From Methanocorpusculum sp. (GTDB lineage Archaea > Halobacteriota > Methanomicrobia > Methanomicrobiales > Methanocorpusculaceae), in contig DALTWK010000004.1 in assembly GCA_029987115.1 (NCBI GenBank), positions 39,874 through 103,873 of the forward strand: 64,000 nt of DNA, in the 5' to 3' direction. The notes below the pieces were generated by a model. That model saw only the letters and a program-made list of their open reading frames with translations. It had not been told where the DNA came from and searched no databases. Positions within the stretch are counted from its first letter, which is position 1; every line of letters begins with the position of its first letter. This document shows, one piece after another, positions 51,532 to 60,627 of this stretch. The translations under genes and the position numbers were made by a program.

Positions 51532-52860
51532 TTACTGGTTGAAGCCACCTTTTTGCATCTGTTTCATCATTTTTCCCATCGCCATTCTGTTCCCTTTGAA
51601 GCCTTTTAACGTTCTCTGCATCATCTTGTGGTATTTCATGAGTTCACGAACCTCATCGACGGTAGAACCTGATCCTTTTGCAACACGTATCATACGTGAG
51701 GTGTTAATCAGTGATGGGTCATCTTTTTCCTCTGGTGTCATAGAGTCCATGATAATCTTGAATTTGTCCATCTTTGCGGTGGTATCGTCGAGTGCACCAT
51801 CTGGGAGTTTCATTCCACCTAGCGGAAGCATGGACATAACTTGTTTTAACGGACCCATCTTCTTCAAAGCTCCGAGTTGTTTGTACATGTCATTTAAGGT
51901 AAATTTTCCCCGAAGCATAGCATTGACATCAACGTCTTCAGCATCGATGGATTCCTGTGCTTTTTCTGCCAGGGCTTTCAGGTCACCCATACCAAGCAGG
52001 CGCGAAATGTATCCATTTGCATCGAACTTCTCAAGGTCTTCAATAGTTTCCCCTTCTCCGACAAAGACAATTCCAGATTCAGTCTCCGCGACCGCTGACA
52101 TTGCACCCCCACCTTTTGCTGTACCATCCATTTTGGTTATGATGACTCCATCGATTCCGATTGCTTCATGGAAGCGTTTTGCCTGATCACGTGCAGATTG
52201 ACCGATAGCTGCATCTATTACAAGCCAGCGGTGATCTGGTTGAAGGAATGTATTGATGGCTTCAATCTCTTCAATCAAATCATCTTCAAGGGCGTGCCGT
52301 CCTGCTGTATCAACAATGATTACTTCCACATCTTTGAGTGTTGCAATACCATCTTTGACAATCTTTACCGCATCCTTTTCCGATGGGTCCCCATAGCACG
52401 GAACATTTATTTTTTTGCAGAGGGTTTCAAGCTGGGCATATGCACCAGGACGGAAGTTGTCGGCACCAATCGCTCCAACTTTCATACCTTTCCTTTGGAA
52501 GTAACGACAGAGTTTTCCAGTGGTTGTTGTCTTTCCTGAACCTTGGAGACCAGCCATCAGAATTTTCTGAGGTTTTAGTGAAAAGTTCGATTCTCTGCCA
52601 ACAAGTGCTACAAGTTCTTCATATACTATGCGTAATACATGTTCGCGTGCATTGAGTCCTTTCGGCAGATTTTCTGCAAGTGCTTTTGATTTGATGGATT
52701 GCGAAAGTTGCATCACGAGTTTGACGTTGACATCTGCAGATAACAGTGCCCGTTGCAAATCTCGTACTAAATCATCAACTGCTGAACGATCAATTACCGT
52801 TTTTCCTGCAATTTTCTTTAATGCATCTTTGAGCGAGTTGGATAATGTATCAAGTCCCAT
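51532..52860 (-). CDS. srp54: Signal recognition particle protein SRP54
   Basis: The SRP GTPase of 442 residues. The N-terminal helical bundle, the GTPase loop GLQGSGKTTTTGKL (about residues 104-117), VDTAGRHALEDDLI, TKMDGTAKGGGAMSA, and the Met-rich M domain (MSMLPLGGMKLPDGAL ... MMQRTLKGFKGNRMAMGKMMKQMQKGG) are clear. It binds SRP RNA and signal sequences and works with FtsY. The start overlaps the ftsY stop by one base, so the pair is an operon. Confidence 0.97.
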   Translation of the reverse strand: MGLDTLSNSLKDALKKIAGKTVIDRSAVDDLVRDLQRALLSADVNVKLVMQLSQSIKSKALAENLPKGLNAREHVLRIVYEELVALVGRESNFSLKPQKILMAGLQGSGKTTTTGKLCRYFQRKGMKVGAIGADNFRPGAYAQLETLCKKINVPCYGDPSEKDAVKIVKDGIATLKDVEVIIVDTAGRHALEDDLIEEIEAINTFLQPDHRWLVIDAAIGQSARDQAKRFHEAIGIDGVIITKMDGTAKGGGAMSAVAETESGIVFVGEGETIEDLEKFDANGYISRLLGMGDLKALAEKAQESIDAEDVDVNAMLRGKFTLNDMYKQLGALKKMGPLKQVMSMLPLGGMKLPDGALDDTTAKMDKFKIIMDSMTPEEKDDPSLINTSRMIRVAKGSGSTVDEVRELMKYHKMMQRTLKGFKGNRMAMGKMMKQMQKGGFNQ

Positions 52861-53936
52861 TATTCTCCATCTCCGAATATTTCATTAATGATTAATTCAG
52901 GGGTAAACGGTACCATATCGTTATATTCTTGACCGACACCAAGGAAGACCAGTGGTTTTCCTATGGTATAGGCTATCGAAATTGCTGCTCCTCCTTTTGG
53001 ATCCATATCGACTTTGGTCAGAATGACGCCATTGGTAGAAGTCGTCTTTTCAAATTCCTCTGCCCTGATAACAGCATCGTTTCCAGCGACCGCTTCATCG
53101 ACATAGAAAACCAGGTCTGGTTTTATCACACGTTTGATTTTATCAAGTTGGTTCATTAGGTTGGTTTTATTATGGAATCTTCCTGCAGTATCTCCCAAGA
53201 CAACATCAATGTTGTGTGCTTTGGCATATTCCACTGTATCGAATAGGACTGAAGATGGGTCGGATCCTTCCTGATGTGCAATTAGTTTGACATCGAGTCT
53301 GTCGCAGTGGACTCTCAGTTGATCGATGGCGCCTGCTCTGAAGGTGTCTGCAGCACCACAAACGACCGAGACTCCTTGAGATTTCAGATAATTGGCTATT
53401 TTTGCTACAGATGTAGTTTTTCCAGTTCCATTAACGCCTGTAAAAATAATCTTGACCGGTTTCTCGTGAGTATTGATGTATTGTACGAGATCAAAACCGT
53501 TTCCTAGAACTTTTTCGATTGCGTGCTTTAGTGCTTCGGTTACCACTTTGTCGGCAGATGTGAAGAGTTTGCTGTGTGTTCCAACCAGTTCCTCTTTCAT
53601 GTGATTTGTGATGGCTTCAGTTACTGGGAAGGCAACATCTGCCTCTAAAAGAACCATTTGTAAGTCGAAGAGTGCCTCGTCAACAGCTTTTTCTGAAAGA
53701 ACCTTTTCATGGTCAATGAATAGCATCTTCAGTTTCGACATAGCTCCTTCTTTCTTGATGACAACCTCCTCCTCTTCTTCCGGCATTTCTGGTGCCACAG
53801 CATCTATAGACTCTCCAACTTCTGTCGCTGGTTTCTGTACAATTGGTTCTTCCAGCGCAGGAGTATTTGGCACTTCAGTTATCTCGGTTTTCTTTTTCTT
53901 TCCGATGCCGAGCGCTCTTTTCAATCCTTCAAACAT
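52860..53936 (-). CDS. ftsY: SRP receptor FtsY
   Basis: FtsY is the membrane-associated receptor GTPase for SRP, 358 residues. The acidic/Lys-rich N-terminal stretch (residues 1-65, including EEEEEVV) is the membrane-tethering A region. The NG domain has GVNGTGKTTSVAKIA at 167-181, GDTAGRFHNKTNLM and TKVDMDPKGGAAISIAYTIGKPLVFLGVGQEYNDM. A TATA-like TTTATAC (minus strand, about 53961-53968) precedes the ATG by about 25 bases, so the transcript may have a very short leader. Confidence 0.96.
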   Translation of the reverse strand: MFEGLKRALGIGKKKKTEITEVPNTPALEEPIVQKPATEVGESIDAVAPEMPEEEEEVVIKKEGAMSKLKMLFIDHEKVLSEKAVDEALFDLQMVLLEADVAFPVTEAITNHMKEELVGTHSKLFTSADKVVTEALKHAIEKVLGNGFDLVQYINTHEKPVKIIFTGVNGTGKTTSVAKIANYLKSQGVSVVCGAADTFRAGAIDQLRVHCDRLDVKLIAHQEGSDPSSVLFDTVEYAKAHNIDVVLGDTAGRFHNKTNLMNQLDKIKRVIKPDLVFYVDEAVAGNDAVIRAEEFEKTTSTNGVILTKVDMDPKGGAAISIAYTIGKPLVFLGVGQEYNDMVPFTPELIINEIFGDGE

Positions 53937-54217
53937 TATCTATATATTTGCGGTTCAGTGTATAAATTCCTCCCGCTGAAGAAATGATGAAAGAGGGATA
54001 ATTATTCAAACGTCAGAATTTTTGTTTATTTTGTTTCGTGTAATGAAGACACTCCCAATGGAAAACGTAACTCAAAATTTTGCATTTACTTTTTACGAAT
54101 GGTTTTGGCATCGTTTATAATTCATCAGTGTTTTCACACATGGAAGTTGCTACTTTTAATGGTGGAGAATGATTGAGGGGAATATCCAATTAACACTTCT
54201 TAGATGAAAAGATGGTC
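53937..54217. other. Non-coding gap before the second DUF1624 gene
   Basis: A 280-base AT-rich gap between ftsY (start) and the stop of the DUF1624 gene. It holds the ftsY promoter and, near 54050, a CCCAATGGAAAACG stretch loosely like half an ORB site without the G string. No gene or stable RNA is evident. Confidence 0.5.
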
Positions 54218-54925
54218 CTACCAGGGAACAGCAAGACCAAAAGCCATCAGAATCGCAATTATTACAGGGATATGAATTAAGTAGATGATAAGTGTGTGAC
54301 GTCCAATGAAACAAAGTGGTTTTGCAATTTTCGGAGTATAATCTGGAAATTTATCCATCAAAGTATTTCTTTTTCCATCTGGATACAGAAGTTTTCCAAT
54401 GGCAAGTCCGATTAACATCACTCCAAACCATGGAAAAAGTGGTTCATAGTCGATGGACATGAATCCATATGGAATGATGCCGAGCGGTATCAGAAGCGAT
54501 GTATTCAGATGGATGTTTGATAAAACAAATCCGAGAAGTGAAATGATAATTCCTGCAGAAATTGAGAAATACCATTTGAGTTTTAGAAATGGAATTGCAA
54601 GAACCGTCCCGAATGCAATCAAATGTAAAACACCGAAGATAACACAACCTTGCGGATAGAAAATCCAGGTTACAATTGAAACGATGGTTGCACAGGTGAG
54701 TATTAAAAACCCTCGTTTCAAATACTGTTTCGCCCTCTTTTTAGCAAGAACCAACGAGAGTCCGGCAAGTCCGACAAATGTTGCAGCGATAGGTGCCCCC
54801 GTGCCGTTAGGATTGAACCAAGGAACCATGTTTGTGAAGAACCAGAGGCAGAAGAATATATGATAGATTATCATCGCAAGAAGAGCAATTCCACGGAGTG
54901 CATCTACTTCAAATAATCTGGTCAT
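54218..54925 (-). CDS. DUF1624 (HGSNAT-like) membrane protein, copy 2
   Basis: A 235-residue integral membrane protein, the shortest of the three paralogues. It starts directly with the conserved VDALRGIALLAMIIYHIFFC (no soluble N terminus) and has the LFPWFGVMLIGLAIGKLLYPDG motif and IIYLIHIPVIIAI near the C terminus. It has six to seven helices. Acyl transfer to surface glycans is the family guess; the substrate is unknown. It stands alone, with an 85-base gap from the divergent DUF2099 gene. Confidence 0.8.
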   Translation of the reverse strand: MTRLFEVDALRGIALLAMIIYHIFFCLWFFTNMVPWFNPNGTGAPIAATFVGLAGLSLVLAKKRAKQYLKRGFLILTCATIVSIVTWIFYPQGCVIFGVLHLIAFGTVLAIPFLKLKWYFSISAGIIISLLGFVLSNIHLNTSLLIPLGIIPYGFMSIDYEPLFPWFGVMLIGLAIGKLLYPDGKRNTLMDKFPDYTPKIAKPLCFIGRHTLIIYLIHIPVIIAILMAFGLAVPW

Positions 54926-55010
54926 TACTCTAGAACTATTGGGATTTTATCGGTATAATCTCTGTTGTTTATACGATACCTTAAGATATATTTTAACCTA
55001 ACAATTAGTC

Positions 55011-55871
55011 ATGGAAGACAGGCATATTGTTGAGATTGCAGGAACTCGTGCCGTCATCGGAGATGGCAAAGTTTTAGAAATTGGAGTCCCCCCTATTTCA
55101 TTCTGTCCGTTTGCAAAACGGTTTGCATCACCGATTGATCCGGTGACTAAAGAAACTATACAGAAAAATATCGAACATAGAATCAAATCGTTTGGGATGT
55201 GTACGAAACACCGTCAGGTTCTTGCAACAGAATCGATGGTTCTGTTCGGAGCAACTGAACTGATGATTACCTCTCTACGTAATGGGATACTCGATGCTGT
55301 CGTTATTTGTTGCGATGGTGCAGGAACTGTAATTGTAACTTCGCCTGAATTAGTACAAGGAATAGGTGGAAGGATGTCAGGACTAATAGCGACAGTTCCA
55401 TATGCGGAAGTGATTTCTGCAATTGAAGATGCTGGGGGTATAGTCATAGACAAAGAACAAGCTTCGCTTAATGCGCTAAAGGGTGTCATGGTTGCTAAGG
55501 AATGCGGATTTGAAAAGATTGCGGTAACAGTTCCAGGATTTCAGGTGGAAATTGCCGAGGAAATTCGCGAACTATATTCCGATGTTGTTATCATTGGAGT
55601 TCACACATCAGGCATATCATCCAAAGAAGATGCAAACCGCCTTTGCAGGGCAGCCGACCTTGTCTTTGCCTGCGCATCAAAATATATCCGCGAAGTTGTA
55701 GGCGACTTCGCTCTGGTCCAGGGTGGAGTCGGAGTTCCAGTTTTTGCCACTTCGAAAGCGGGAAAACGTATTGTTCTGGAACGGCTTCTGGAAACAAACG
55801 AACCATTCCTTGTTAAGAACATGCAACTCCCAATTTGCGATATGAGGAAACAACCTGAACCACTGGTATAA
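55011..55871 (+). CDS. Methanogenesis marker protein 8 (DUF2099)
   Basis: A 286-residue protein of DUF2099, one of the proteins found across methanogens with no assigned reaction. Family strands are VPPISFCPFAKRFASPIDPVT, the FGMCTKHRQVL turn, CCDGAGTVIVTSPELVQGIGGRMSGL, FQVEIAEEIREL and the C-terminal VFACASKYIREVVGDFALVQGGVGVPVFATS. Conserved Cys occur at about 31, 63 and 98-99. It lies upstream of the deoxyhypusine synthase-like gene with a 265-base gap. Confidence 0.85.
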   Translation: MEDRHIVEIAGTRAVIGDGKVLEIGVPPISFCPFAKRFASPIDPVTKETIQKNIEHRIKSFGMCTKHRQVLATESMVLFGATELMITSLRNGILDAVVICCDGAGTVIVTSPELVQGIGGRMSGLIATVPYAEVISAIEDAGGIVIDKEQASLNALKGVMVAKECGFEKIAVTVPGFQVEIAEEIRELYSDVVIIGVHTSGISSKEDANRLCRAADLVFACASKYIREVVGDFALVQGGVGVPVFATSKAGKRIVLERLLETNEPFLVKNMQLPICDMRKQPEPLV

Positions 55872-56135
55872 CCAAACACTAATCATTTTTCAACACCAAC
55901 AATTTATTGTACAGAAAATCAGCATATGCTAGGCCCCCGCCTGATCGATACGCAGTCGCGTGATATGATGGATGGGACAACAATATATGCTACAGGTACC
56001 CCCTACCAGGTCAAAGATTCGCGAGTACATGCAATAGCATACTGTGAACGGTATCGGTTAATGGTAGGGGACAGTAATTCCTCGCTTTTTTCTATCAGAA
56101 TCTATATCCTCATTCAAAACCAACAAGTAATCAAC
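55872..56135. other. Gap before the deoxyhypusine synthase-like gene
   Basis: About 265 bases. An in-frame codon at 55926 could extend the next protein by 70 residues, but that stretch looks random and lacks a ribosome site, so I treat it as non-coding. It holds the promoter of the dys-pyrF pair. Confidence 0.5.
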
Positions 56136-57074
56136 ATGCCGAAACATTGTGAATCTCCGGTAAAACAGTTCATTCCACGGGCAGGAATGACGGTAAATGA
56201 ACTTATTAATGAAATGGGTCAGGCGGGTGCTTACAATGGGGGAAGTCTTTATCATGCGGTTGATGTTTATGAAAAGATGCTCTCTGATCCAGACATGACC
56301 AAATTTTTTGGCCTCTCCGGTGCGATGGTGCCGGCTGGAATGGGAGGGGTTGTTTCCACCTTAATCGAAAAAAATCACATTGATATTCTAACATCAACCG
56401 GTGCAAATTTGACACACGATGTCATTGAAGCTATTGGATGTCATCACTATCATGGAAAAGCTGAAGTTGATGATTTGGAACTAAGAAAAGATGAGGTCAA
56501 TCGGATTTATGATGTTTTCCTCCCCAACGAGGGATATGAGGAACTAGAAGGTTTCATTCAGGATGTCTACAGCAATCTTCCAGAACAACCGATTACCATT
56601 AGCAAACTTCTGAGAGTCATTGGGGAACAACTCGACACGGGTATCTTGGCAACTGCAGCAAAGCATGATATTCCTGTGTATTGTCCTGCATTCCAGGATT
56701 CTGTCCTCGGTCTTCAGTATTGGATGTACTCACAGTTCCACAAGAAAACTATTCTCGATGCAATTGGTGATATGCACCAGCTCTTAAACACTGCGTTCAA
56801 TGTCAAGAAGGCAGGGGCTGTCCTTGTTGGTGGTGGCGTTCCAAAGAACTTTACGTTACAGACCATGCTCATGACAGAAAATGCATTTACCTATGTTATC
56901 CAGCTGACTGGTGATCGTCCTGATCTTGGTGGACTATCTGGTGCAACCCTCGACGAAGCAAAGTCATGGGGCAAAATTGGAGAAGGAGGCGTTGGTGTAA
57001 CAGTTTATGGAGATGCAACTATTACGCTTCCGATTCTTGCAACAGCGACCCTCGAGCGTCTGGAGAAGAACTGA
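56136..57074 (+). CDS. dys: Deoxyhypusine synthase-like protein
   Basis: Deoxyhypusine synthase moves the butylamine of spermidine to a lysine of aIF5A. The 312-residue protein has the family start PVKQFIPRAGMTVNELINEMG, the GLSGAMVPAGMGG NAD loop, STGANLTHDVIEAIGC, and VLVGGGVPKNFTLQ with the expected catalytic lysine (about residue 237). The C-terminal GATLDEAKSWGKIG matches too. DHS-like agmatinase-type paralogues exist in archaea, so the activity is likely but not certain. pyrF starts two bases after its stop. Confidence 0.88.
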   Translation: MPKHCESPVKQFIPRAGMTVNELINEMGQAGAYNGGSLYHAVDVYEKMLSDPDMTKFFGLSGAMVPAGMGGVVSTLIEKNHIDILTSTGANLTHDVIEAIGCHHYHGKAEVDDLELRKDEVNRIYDVFLPNEGYEELEGFIQDVYSNLPEQPITISKLLRVIGEQLDTGILATAAKHDIPVYCPAFQDSVLGLQYWMYSQFHKKTILDAIGDMHQLLNTAFNVKKAGAVLVGGGVPKNFTLQTMLMTENAFTYVIQLTGDRPDLGGLSGATLDEAKSWGKIGEGGVGVTVYGDATITLPILATATLERLEKN

Positions 57075-57075
57075 A

Positions 57076-57714
57076 ATGGCACAACTTCTCTTAGCACTCG
57101 ATGTTAAAGGACGTGAGAAAGCACTGGAAGTAGCGAAAGCATGTTCTGGGGAGATTGATGCTATCAAAATTGGATATCCACTGATTCTTTCAACCGGTCT
57201 TGGAATTGTAAAAGAGCTTGCAGAGTTCGGCACTCCGATTATCGCTGATTTCAAAGTAGCGGATATTCCAAACACTAACGTTCTCATATGTGAAGAAGTA
57301 TTTAAGGCTGGATGCTCAGGTATCATCTGCCATGCTTTCTGTGGTGAAGATTCATTGAAAGCGGTTGTTGATGTGGCACACGCCCACAATGGGGAAGCAT
57401 ATGTTGTATGCGAAATGAGCCACCCTGGAGCACTTGCATTCCTAACAGGAGAAAATGCGGAAAAAATGGCTGAAATGGCAAAAGTTGCTGGTGCGGATGG
57501 TATAATAGCTCCGGCAACTCGTCCGGAACGAACCGCAAAACTCCGAACTATTATTGGAACCAATATGAAAATCTGTTCTCCCGGAGTTGGTGCTCAAGGA
57601 GCACAACCTGAAGATGTCAAAAAGTATGTTGACGGAATTATTGTCGGACGTGCCATCTATGATGCTGCCAATCCTAAGAAAGCAGCACATGATTTCAAAG
57701 TCCGTTGTCAATAA
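57076..57714 (+). CDS. pyrF: Orotidine 5'-phosphate decarboxylase
   Basis: A 212-residue TIM-barrel enzyme that decarboxylates OMP to UMP. The catalytic Asp-Lys-Asp array is IIADFKVADIPNT (about residues 58-68), with LLALDVKGREKAL early (D9) and GVGAQG and VGRAIYDAANP at the phosphate site. I start at the ATG after the dys stop; the longer frame would overlap dys by 69 bases. Confidence 0.93.
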   Translation: MAQLLLALDVKGREKALEVAKACSGEIDAIKIGYPLILSTGLGIVKELAEFGTPIIADFKVADIPNTNVLICEEVFKAGCSGIICHAFCGEDSLKAVVDVAHAHNGEAYVVCEMSHPGALAFLTGENAEKMAEMAKVAGADGIIAPATRPERTAKLRTIIGTNMKICSPGVGAQGAQPEDVKKYVDGIIVGRAIYDAANPKKAAHDFKVRCQ

Positions 57715-57720
57715 TTATCT

Positions 57721-58512
57721 CTATTTTTCGAAAACCACCCCGTCAAAACCATCTGTATTATCATTTTGGTGCACAGTCCATGCTACAACTGGAACGCGAT
57801 AGAGGATACGACAGATTAGGAATGAAATTTGGTATCTATGCCGTATGTCGTATGCTATAAAGTCCGGTCGTGTAAAATGATTCGTCAAAAGATTTGTTAT
57901 GACAAAACGGAATGCAGGTGTCAATTCTTTCTTTTTGAATTTCATTGACAACTGTCCTCGAATAACATTCGGACGATTTTTTCTAAACCATCGGACAATT
58001 AAAGGATTGAATGATTCTATAGCATAGATTCCTTGATAGGAGTCAAGAAGTTCTGCAGCGGCAGTACAGAGTTCCTTTCCGTTTACCTCTCCTTTCAGTT
58101 CCACAAGGAGTGGAACATCTACCATCTCTTTTAGCACATCCGAAAAGAGTGGTATTTTTTCATCTGAATTGAATATCCTCAGATTCCGAATATCCTCCCA
58201 AGTTGTTTCTGAAACATTACAATCGATTCCCGTTGAACGCATCAGATTCGCATCATGTAGAACGATAACCTTCCCGTCTTTAGTAAGTCGAATATCCAGT
58301 TCAATTCCACACCCCTCGTTTTTTGCCAACTTAAAAGCGTTTAGAGAATTTTCAGGAACTTTGTTAGAATATAGGCCACGGTGTGCAAATCTGTTTTGGA
58401 GATACCATATTGTTTTATCTCTTTTATCGAATGATGGGAGAATCATCCAGAACCATAATATTATTAGACAAAATATTGGAATCCAGAACACAATAGAATC
58501 ATATTTGGGCAA
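57721..58512 (-). CDS. Membrane-anchored glycerophosphodiester phosphodiesterase
   Basis: A 263-residue GDPD with one N-terminal transmembrane helix (about residues 8-27) and a TIM-barrel. FAHRGLYSNKVPENSLNAFKLA holds the His-Arg-Gly and Glu-Asn motifs, with GIELDIRLTKDGKVIVLHD and LVELKGE giving the metal and acid-base residues. It cleaves glycerophosphodiesters, perhaps polar head groups of archaeal lipids. Its promoter shares a 35-base gap with the divergent HPS-RraA gene. Confidence 0.85.
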   Translation of the reverse strand: MPKYDSIVFWIPIFCLIILWFWMILPSFDKRDKTIWYLQNRFAHRGLYSNKVPENSLNAFKLAKNEGCGIELDIRLTKDGKVIVLHDANLMRSTGIDCNVSETTWEDIRNLRIFNSDEKIPLFSDVLKEMVDVPLLVELKGEVNGKELCTAAAELLDSYQGIYAIESFNPLIVRWFRKNRPNVIRGQLSMKFKKKELTPAFRFVITNLLTNHFTRPDFIAYDIRHRYQISFLICRILYRVPVVAWTVHQNDNTDGFDGVVFEK

Positions 58513-58547
58513 AAGCGGTATATCAATATCGCTCCAATTATTATATC

Positions 58548-59828
58548 ATGAAACCAATCCTCCAGACGGCGCTTGATTTGACCGAAGCTGACCGTGCATT
58601 ACAGATAGCACGTGAGGCTGTTGCCGGTGGAACAGACTGGATTGAAGCAGGAACTCCGTTAATCAAAAGTGAGGGTATGAGCATTGTGCGTGCCCTGCAT
58701 AAGGAGTTTCCCAATCATCCTATCGTCGCTGACTTAAAAACTTCTGATACTGGTGGTGTCGAAGTCGAGATGGCGGCAAAAGCCGGTGCAAGTGTTGTGT
58801 GTATTCTAGCATCTGCCGATGATGCGGTAATCCAAGATGCTCTTCGTGGAGCAAATCTATATGGGGTTGAACTTATGGCGGATATGATGAACGTTAAAAA
58901 TCCGGCAGCCCGAGCAAAGGAACTTGCTACGATGGGAGTTCATATTATCAACGCACATGTGGGTATCGATCAACAGATGGAGGGGAAAAACTCTCTTGAT
59001 TTTCTGAAAGAAATTGTGGGAATTGGAGTTAAAGTTGCTGCAGCGGGAGGATTGAATGCGGCAACAGCAGCTGAAGCCGTGGAAGCTGGAGCTGATATTG
59101 TTATTGTTGGTGCCACTATCGTGAAGGCAGCTGATCCGGAAAAAGCAGCAAAGGATATCAGAGCGTCCATAGATAATCCCAATGTCTCCATTACAAACAA
59201 GGCCTCTATTGATGATGAAATTCGTGAGATTCTTTTACAAGTCTCCTCACCAAATGTAACAGATGCTATGTATCGTAAAGGTGCGATGGCTGGACTTTCC
59301 GAGCGTCACACTCCGAGGAAAATGGTGGGAAAAGCAGTAACAGTTCAGACCTTTGGAGGGGATTGGTCAAAACCGGTTCAAGCAATCGATGTTTGTAAGA
59401 AAGGGGACATTCTGGTTATCAACAACGACAAATGTGAGGATATTGCACCGTGGGGGGAACTTGCTACACGTTCTGCACAAAACAAAGGAGTCGCTGGTAT
59501 TATCATTGACGGTGCTGTACGTGATTGGGATGATATCGTCACGTTAGACATTCCAGTTTATGCACGTGCAGTGCAACCAAATGCCGGTGAACCGAAGGGG
59601 TTCGGAGAAATCAATGCTGAGATAACCTGTTGTGGTCAGACAGTCCGTCCTGGAGACTGGATTATTGGTGATATGTCGGGTGTTGTTGTTATTCCAAAAG
59701 AGCGTGCCTATGAAGTTGCCCGCCGTTCTCTTGAAGTGAATCACACAGAAAATCGCATCAGAGAAGAAATACGTCGTGGGGGAACCCTTGGGTCACTATC
59801 GCAACTTCTTCGTTGGGAGAAAAAATAA
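58548..59828 (+). CDS. Hexulose-6-phosphate synthase fused to RraA-like domain
   Basis: A 426-residue fusion. Residues 1-210 are 3-hexulose-6-phosphate synthase: LDLTEADRAL, VADLKTSDTGGVE (Asp62, Lys64, Asp67), the NAHVGIDQQMEGK strand and AGGLNAATAAEAVEAGADIVIVGATI. In methanogens lacking a full pentose pathway the reverse reaction supplies ribulose 5-phosphate and formaldehyde. Residues about 220-426 are RraA-like (SPNVTDAMYRKG, GVAGIIIDGAVRDWDDI, CGQTVRPGDWIIGDMSGVVVIPKE), a fold seen in regulators and in aldolases. No 3-hexulose-6-phosphate isomerase gene is adjacent, though it would be needed. Confidence 0.9.
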   Translation: MKPILQTALDLTEADRALQIAREAVAGGTDWIEAGTPLIKSEGMSIVRALHKEFPNHPIVADLKTSDTGGVEVEMAAKAGASVVCILASADDAVIQDALRGANLYGVELMADMMNVKNPAARAKELATMGVHIINAHVGIDQQMEGKNSLDFLKEIVGIGVKVAAAGGLNAATAAEAVEAGADIVIVGATIVKAADPEKAAKDIRASIDNPNVSITNKASIDDEIREILLQVSSPNVTDAMYRKGAMAGLSERHTPRKMVGKAVTVQTFGGDWSKPVQAIDVCKKGDILVINNDKCEDIAPWGELATRSAQNKGVAGIIIDGAVRDWDDIVTLDIPVYARAVQPNAGEPKGFGEINAEITCCGQTVRPGDWIIGDMSGVVVIPKERAYEVARRSLEVNHTENRIREEIRRGGTLGSLSQLLRWEKK

Positions 59829-60613
59829 TGAAGAAAGTTCCCAAAGTAGACAATCCGTCAGATCCAGTTGAATGGTGTAAGAAGGCAGCATCTCTTATGG
59901 AAGAAAGTGACTACAGAGGGGCCGTATTTTGTTATCAGGAATCACTTAAATTGCGATTTGTTGTTCCTGATGTTTGGTTCAACATTGGTTGTTTGTATGA
60001 TCAACTCAATGATAAAAATGCTGCTCTTCAATGCTTTATGACTTCTGGAAAGATGTTTCCAGAAGACTACCGTTTCCCGGCCGAGGAAGCACGACTCCTT
60101 GCCGAGCAGCAAAGATTTTCAGAAGCAATAGCTGCCATATCAAAGGCCCTAGAGATTAATCCTCATTCTCAGATTCTCCTCTCCAACAAAGCGGGATATC
60201 TTATTTTCGCCGGAGATAATCAGAAGGCGCTTGAACTTTCAGAAGAGGCTCTAACTATTGCCCCGGGATACACAACTGCACTTTTGCATAAAGCACATGC
60301 ATTAGTTAATCTTGGAAAAATGGAGGAAGCAAAGACACTTCTTGCAACCGGAGATTTGGACGATTCTCGTGTTCTGAAGATGCTCTCCAACATATGTCTC
60401 CGTTTTGGAGATGTAGCTGGGGGGCTCTCCTATGCAGAAAAACTGACGGTACTGGAACCAAAAGATGATCAGGCATGGAGTCTATTAGGAACGGCATGTG
60501 CTTACAAAGGCGATAAAATCAAAGCATTAACTGCATTCACAACTGCAATAAAATTAAATCCGAAAGAGAAGTCCTACAAAGAGAATCTCCAAGCAGTGAA
60601 AAAACAACATTGA
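59828..60613 (+). CDS. TPR-repeat protein
   Basis: A 261-residue protein of about six tetratricopeptide repeats, e.g. DYRGAVFCYQESLKL, PDVWFNIGCLYDQLNDKNAALQCF, KALEINPHSQILLSNKAGYLIFAGDNQKALELSEEALTIAPGYTTALLHKAHALVNLG, and a C-terminal YKGDKIKALTAFTTAIKLNPKEK. It is a protein-protein scaffold with no enzyme motif. The ATG overlaps the stop of the HPS-RraA gene by one base (TAATG), so the two are translationally coupled. Confidence 0.82.
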   Translation: MKKVPKVDNPSDPVEWCKKAASLMEESDYRGAVFCYQESLKLRFVVPDVWFNIGCLYDQLNDKNAALQCFMTSGKMFPEDYRFPAEEARLLAEQQRFSEAIAAISKALEINPHSQILLSNKAGYLIFAGDNQKALELSEEALTIAPGYTTALLHKAHALVNLGKMEEAKTLLATGDLDDSRVLKMLSNICLRFGDVAGGLSYAEKLTVLEPKDDQAWSLLGTACAYKGDKIKALTAFTTAIKLNPKEKSYKENLQAVKKQH

Positions 60614-60627
60614 TGTTTTTTATAGAT

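Noticed and set aside
54040..54075. A possible further ORB site (CCCAATGGAAAACG) upstream of ftsY
   Set aside because: Only half of the dyad and no G string; the gap lacks the AT-rich core and is not next to an initiator gene.
55926..56135. A 70-residue N-terminal extension of the deoxyhypusine synthase-like protein
   Set aside because: The extension does not resemble the family and the conserved start lies at the ATG 56136.
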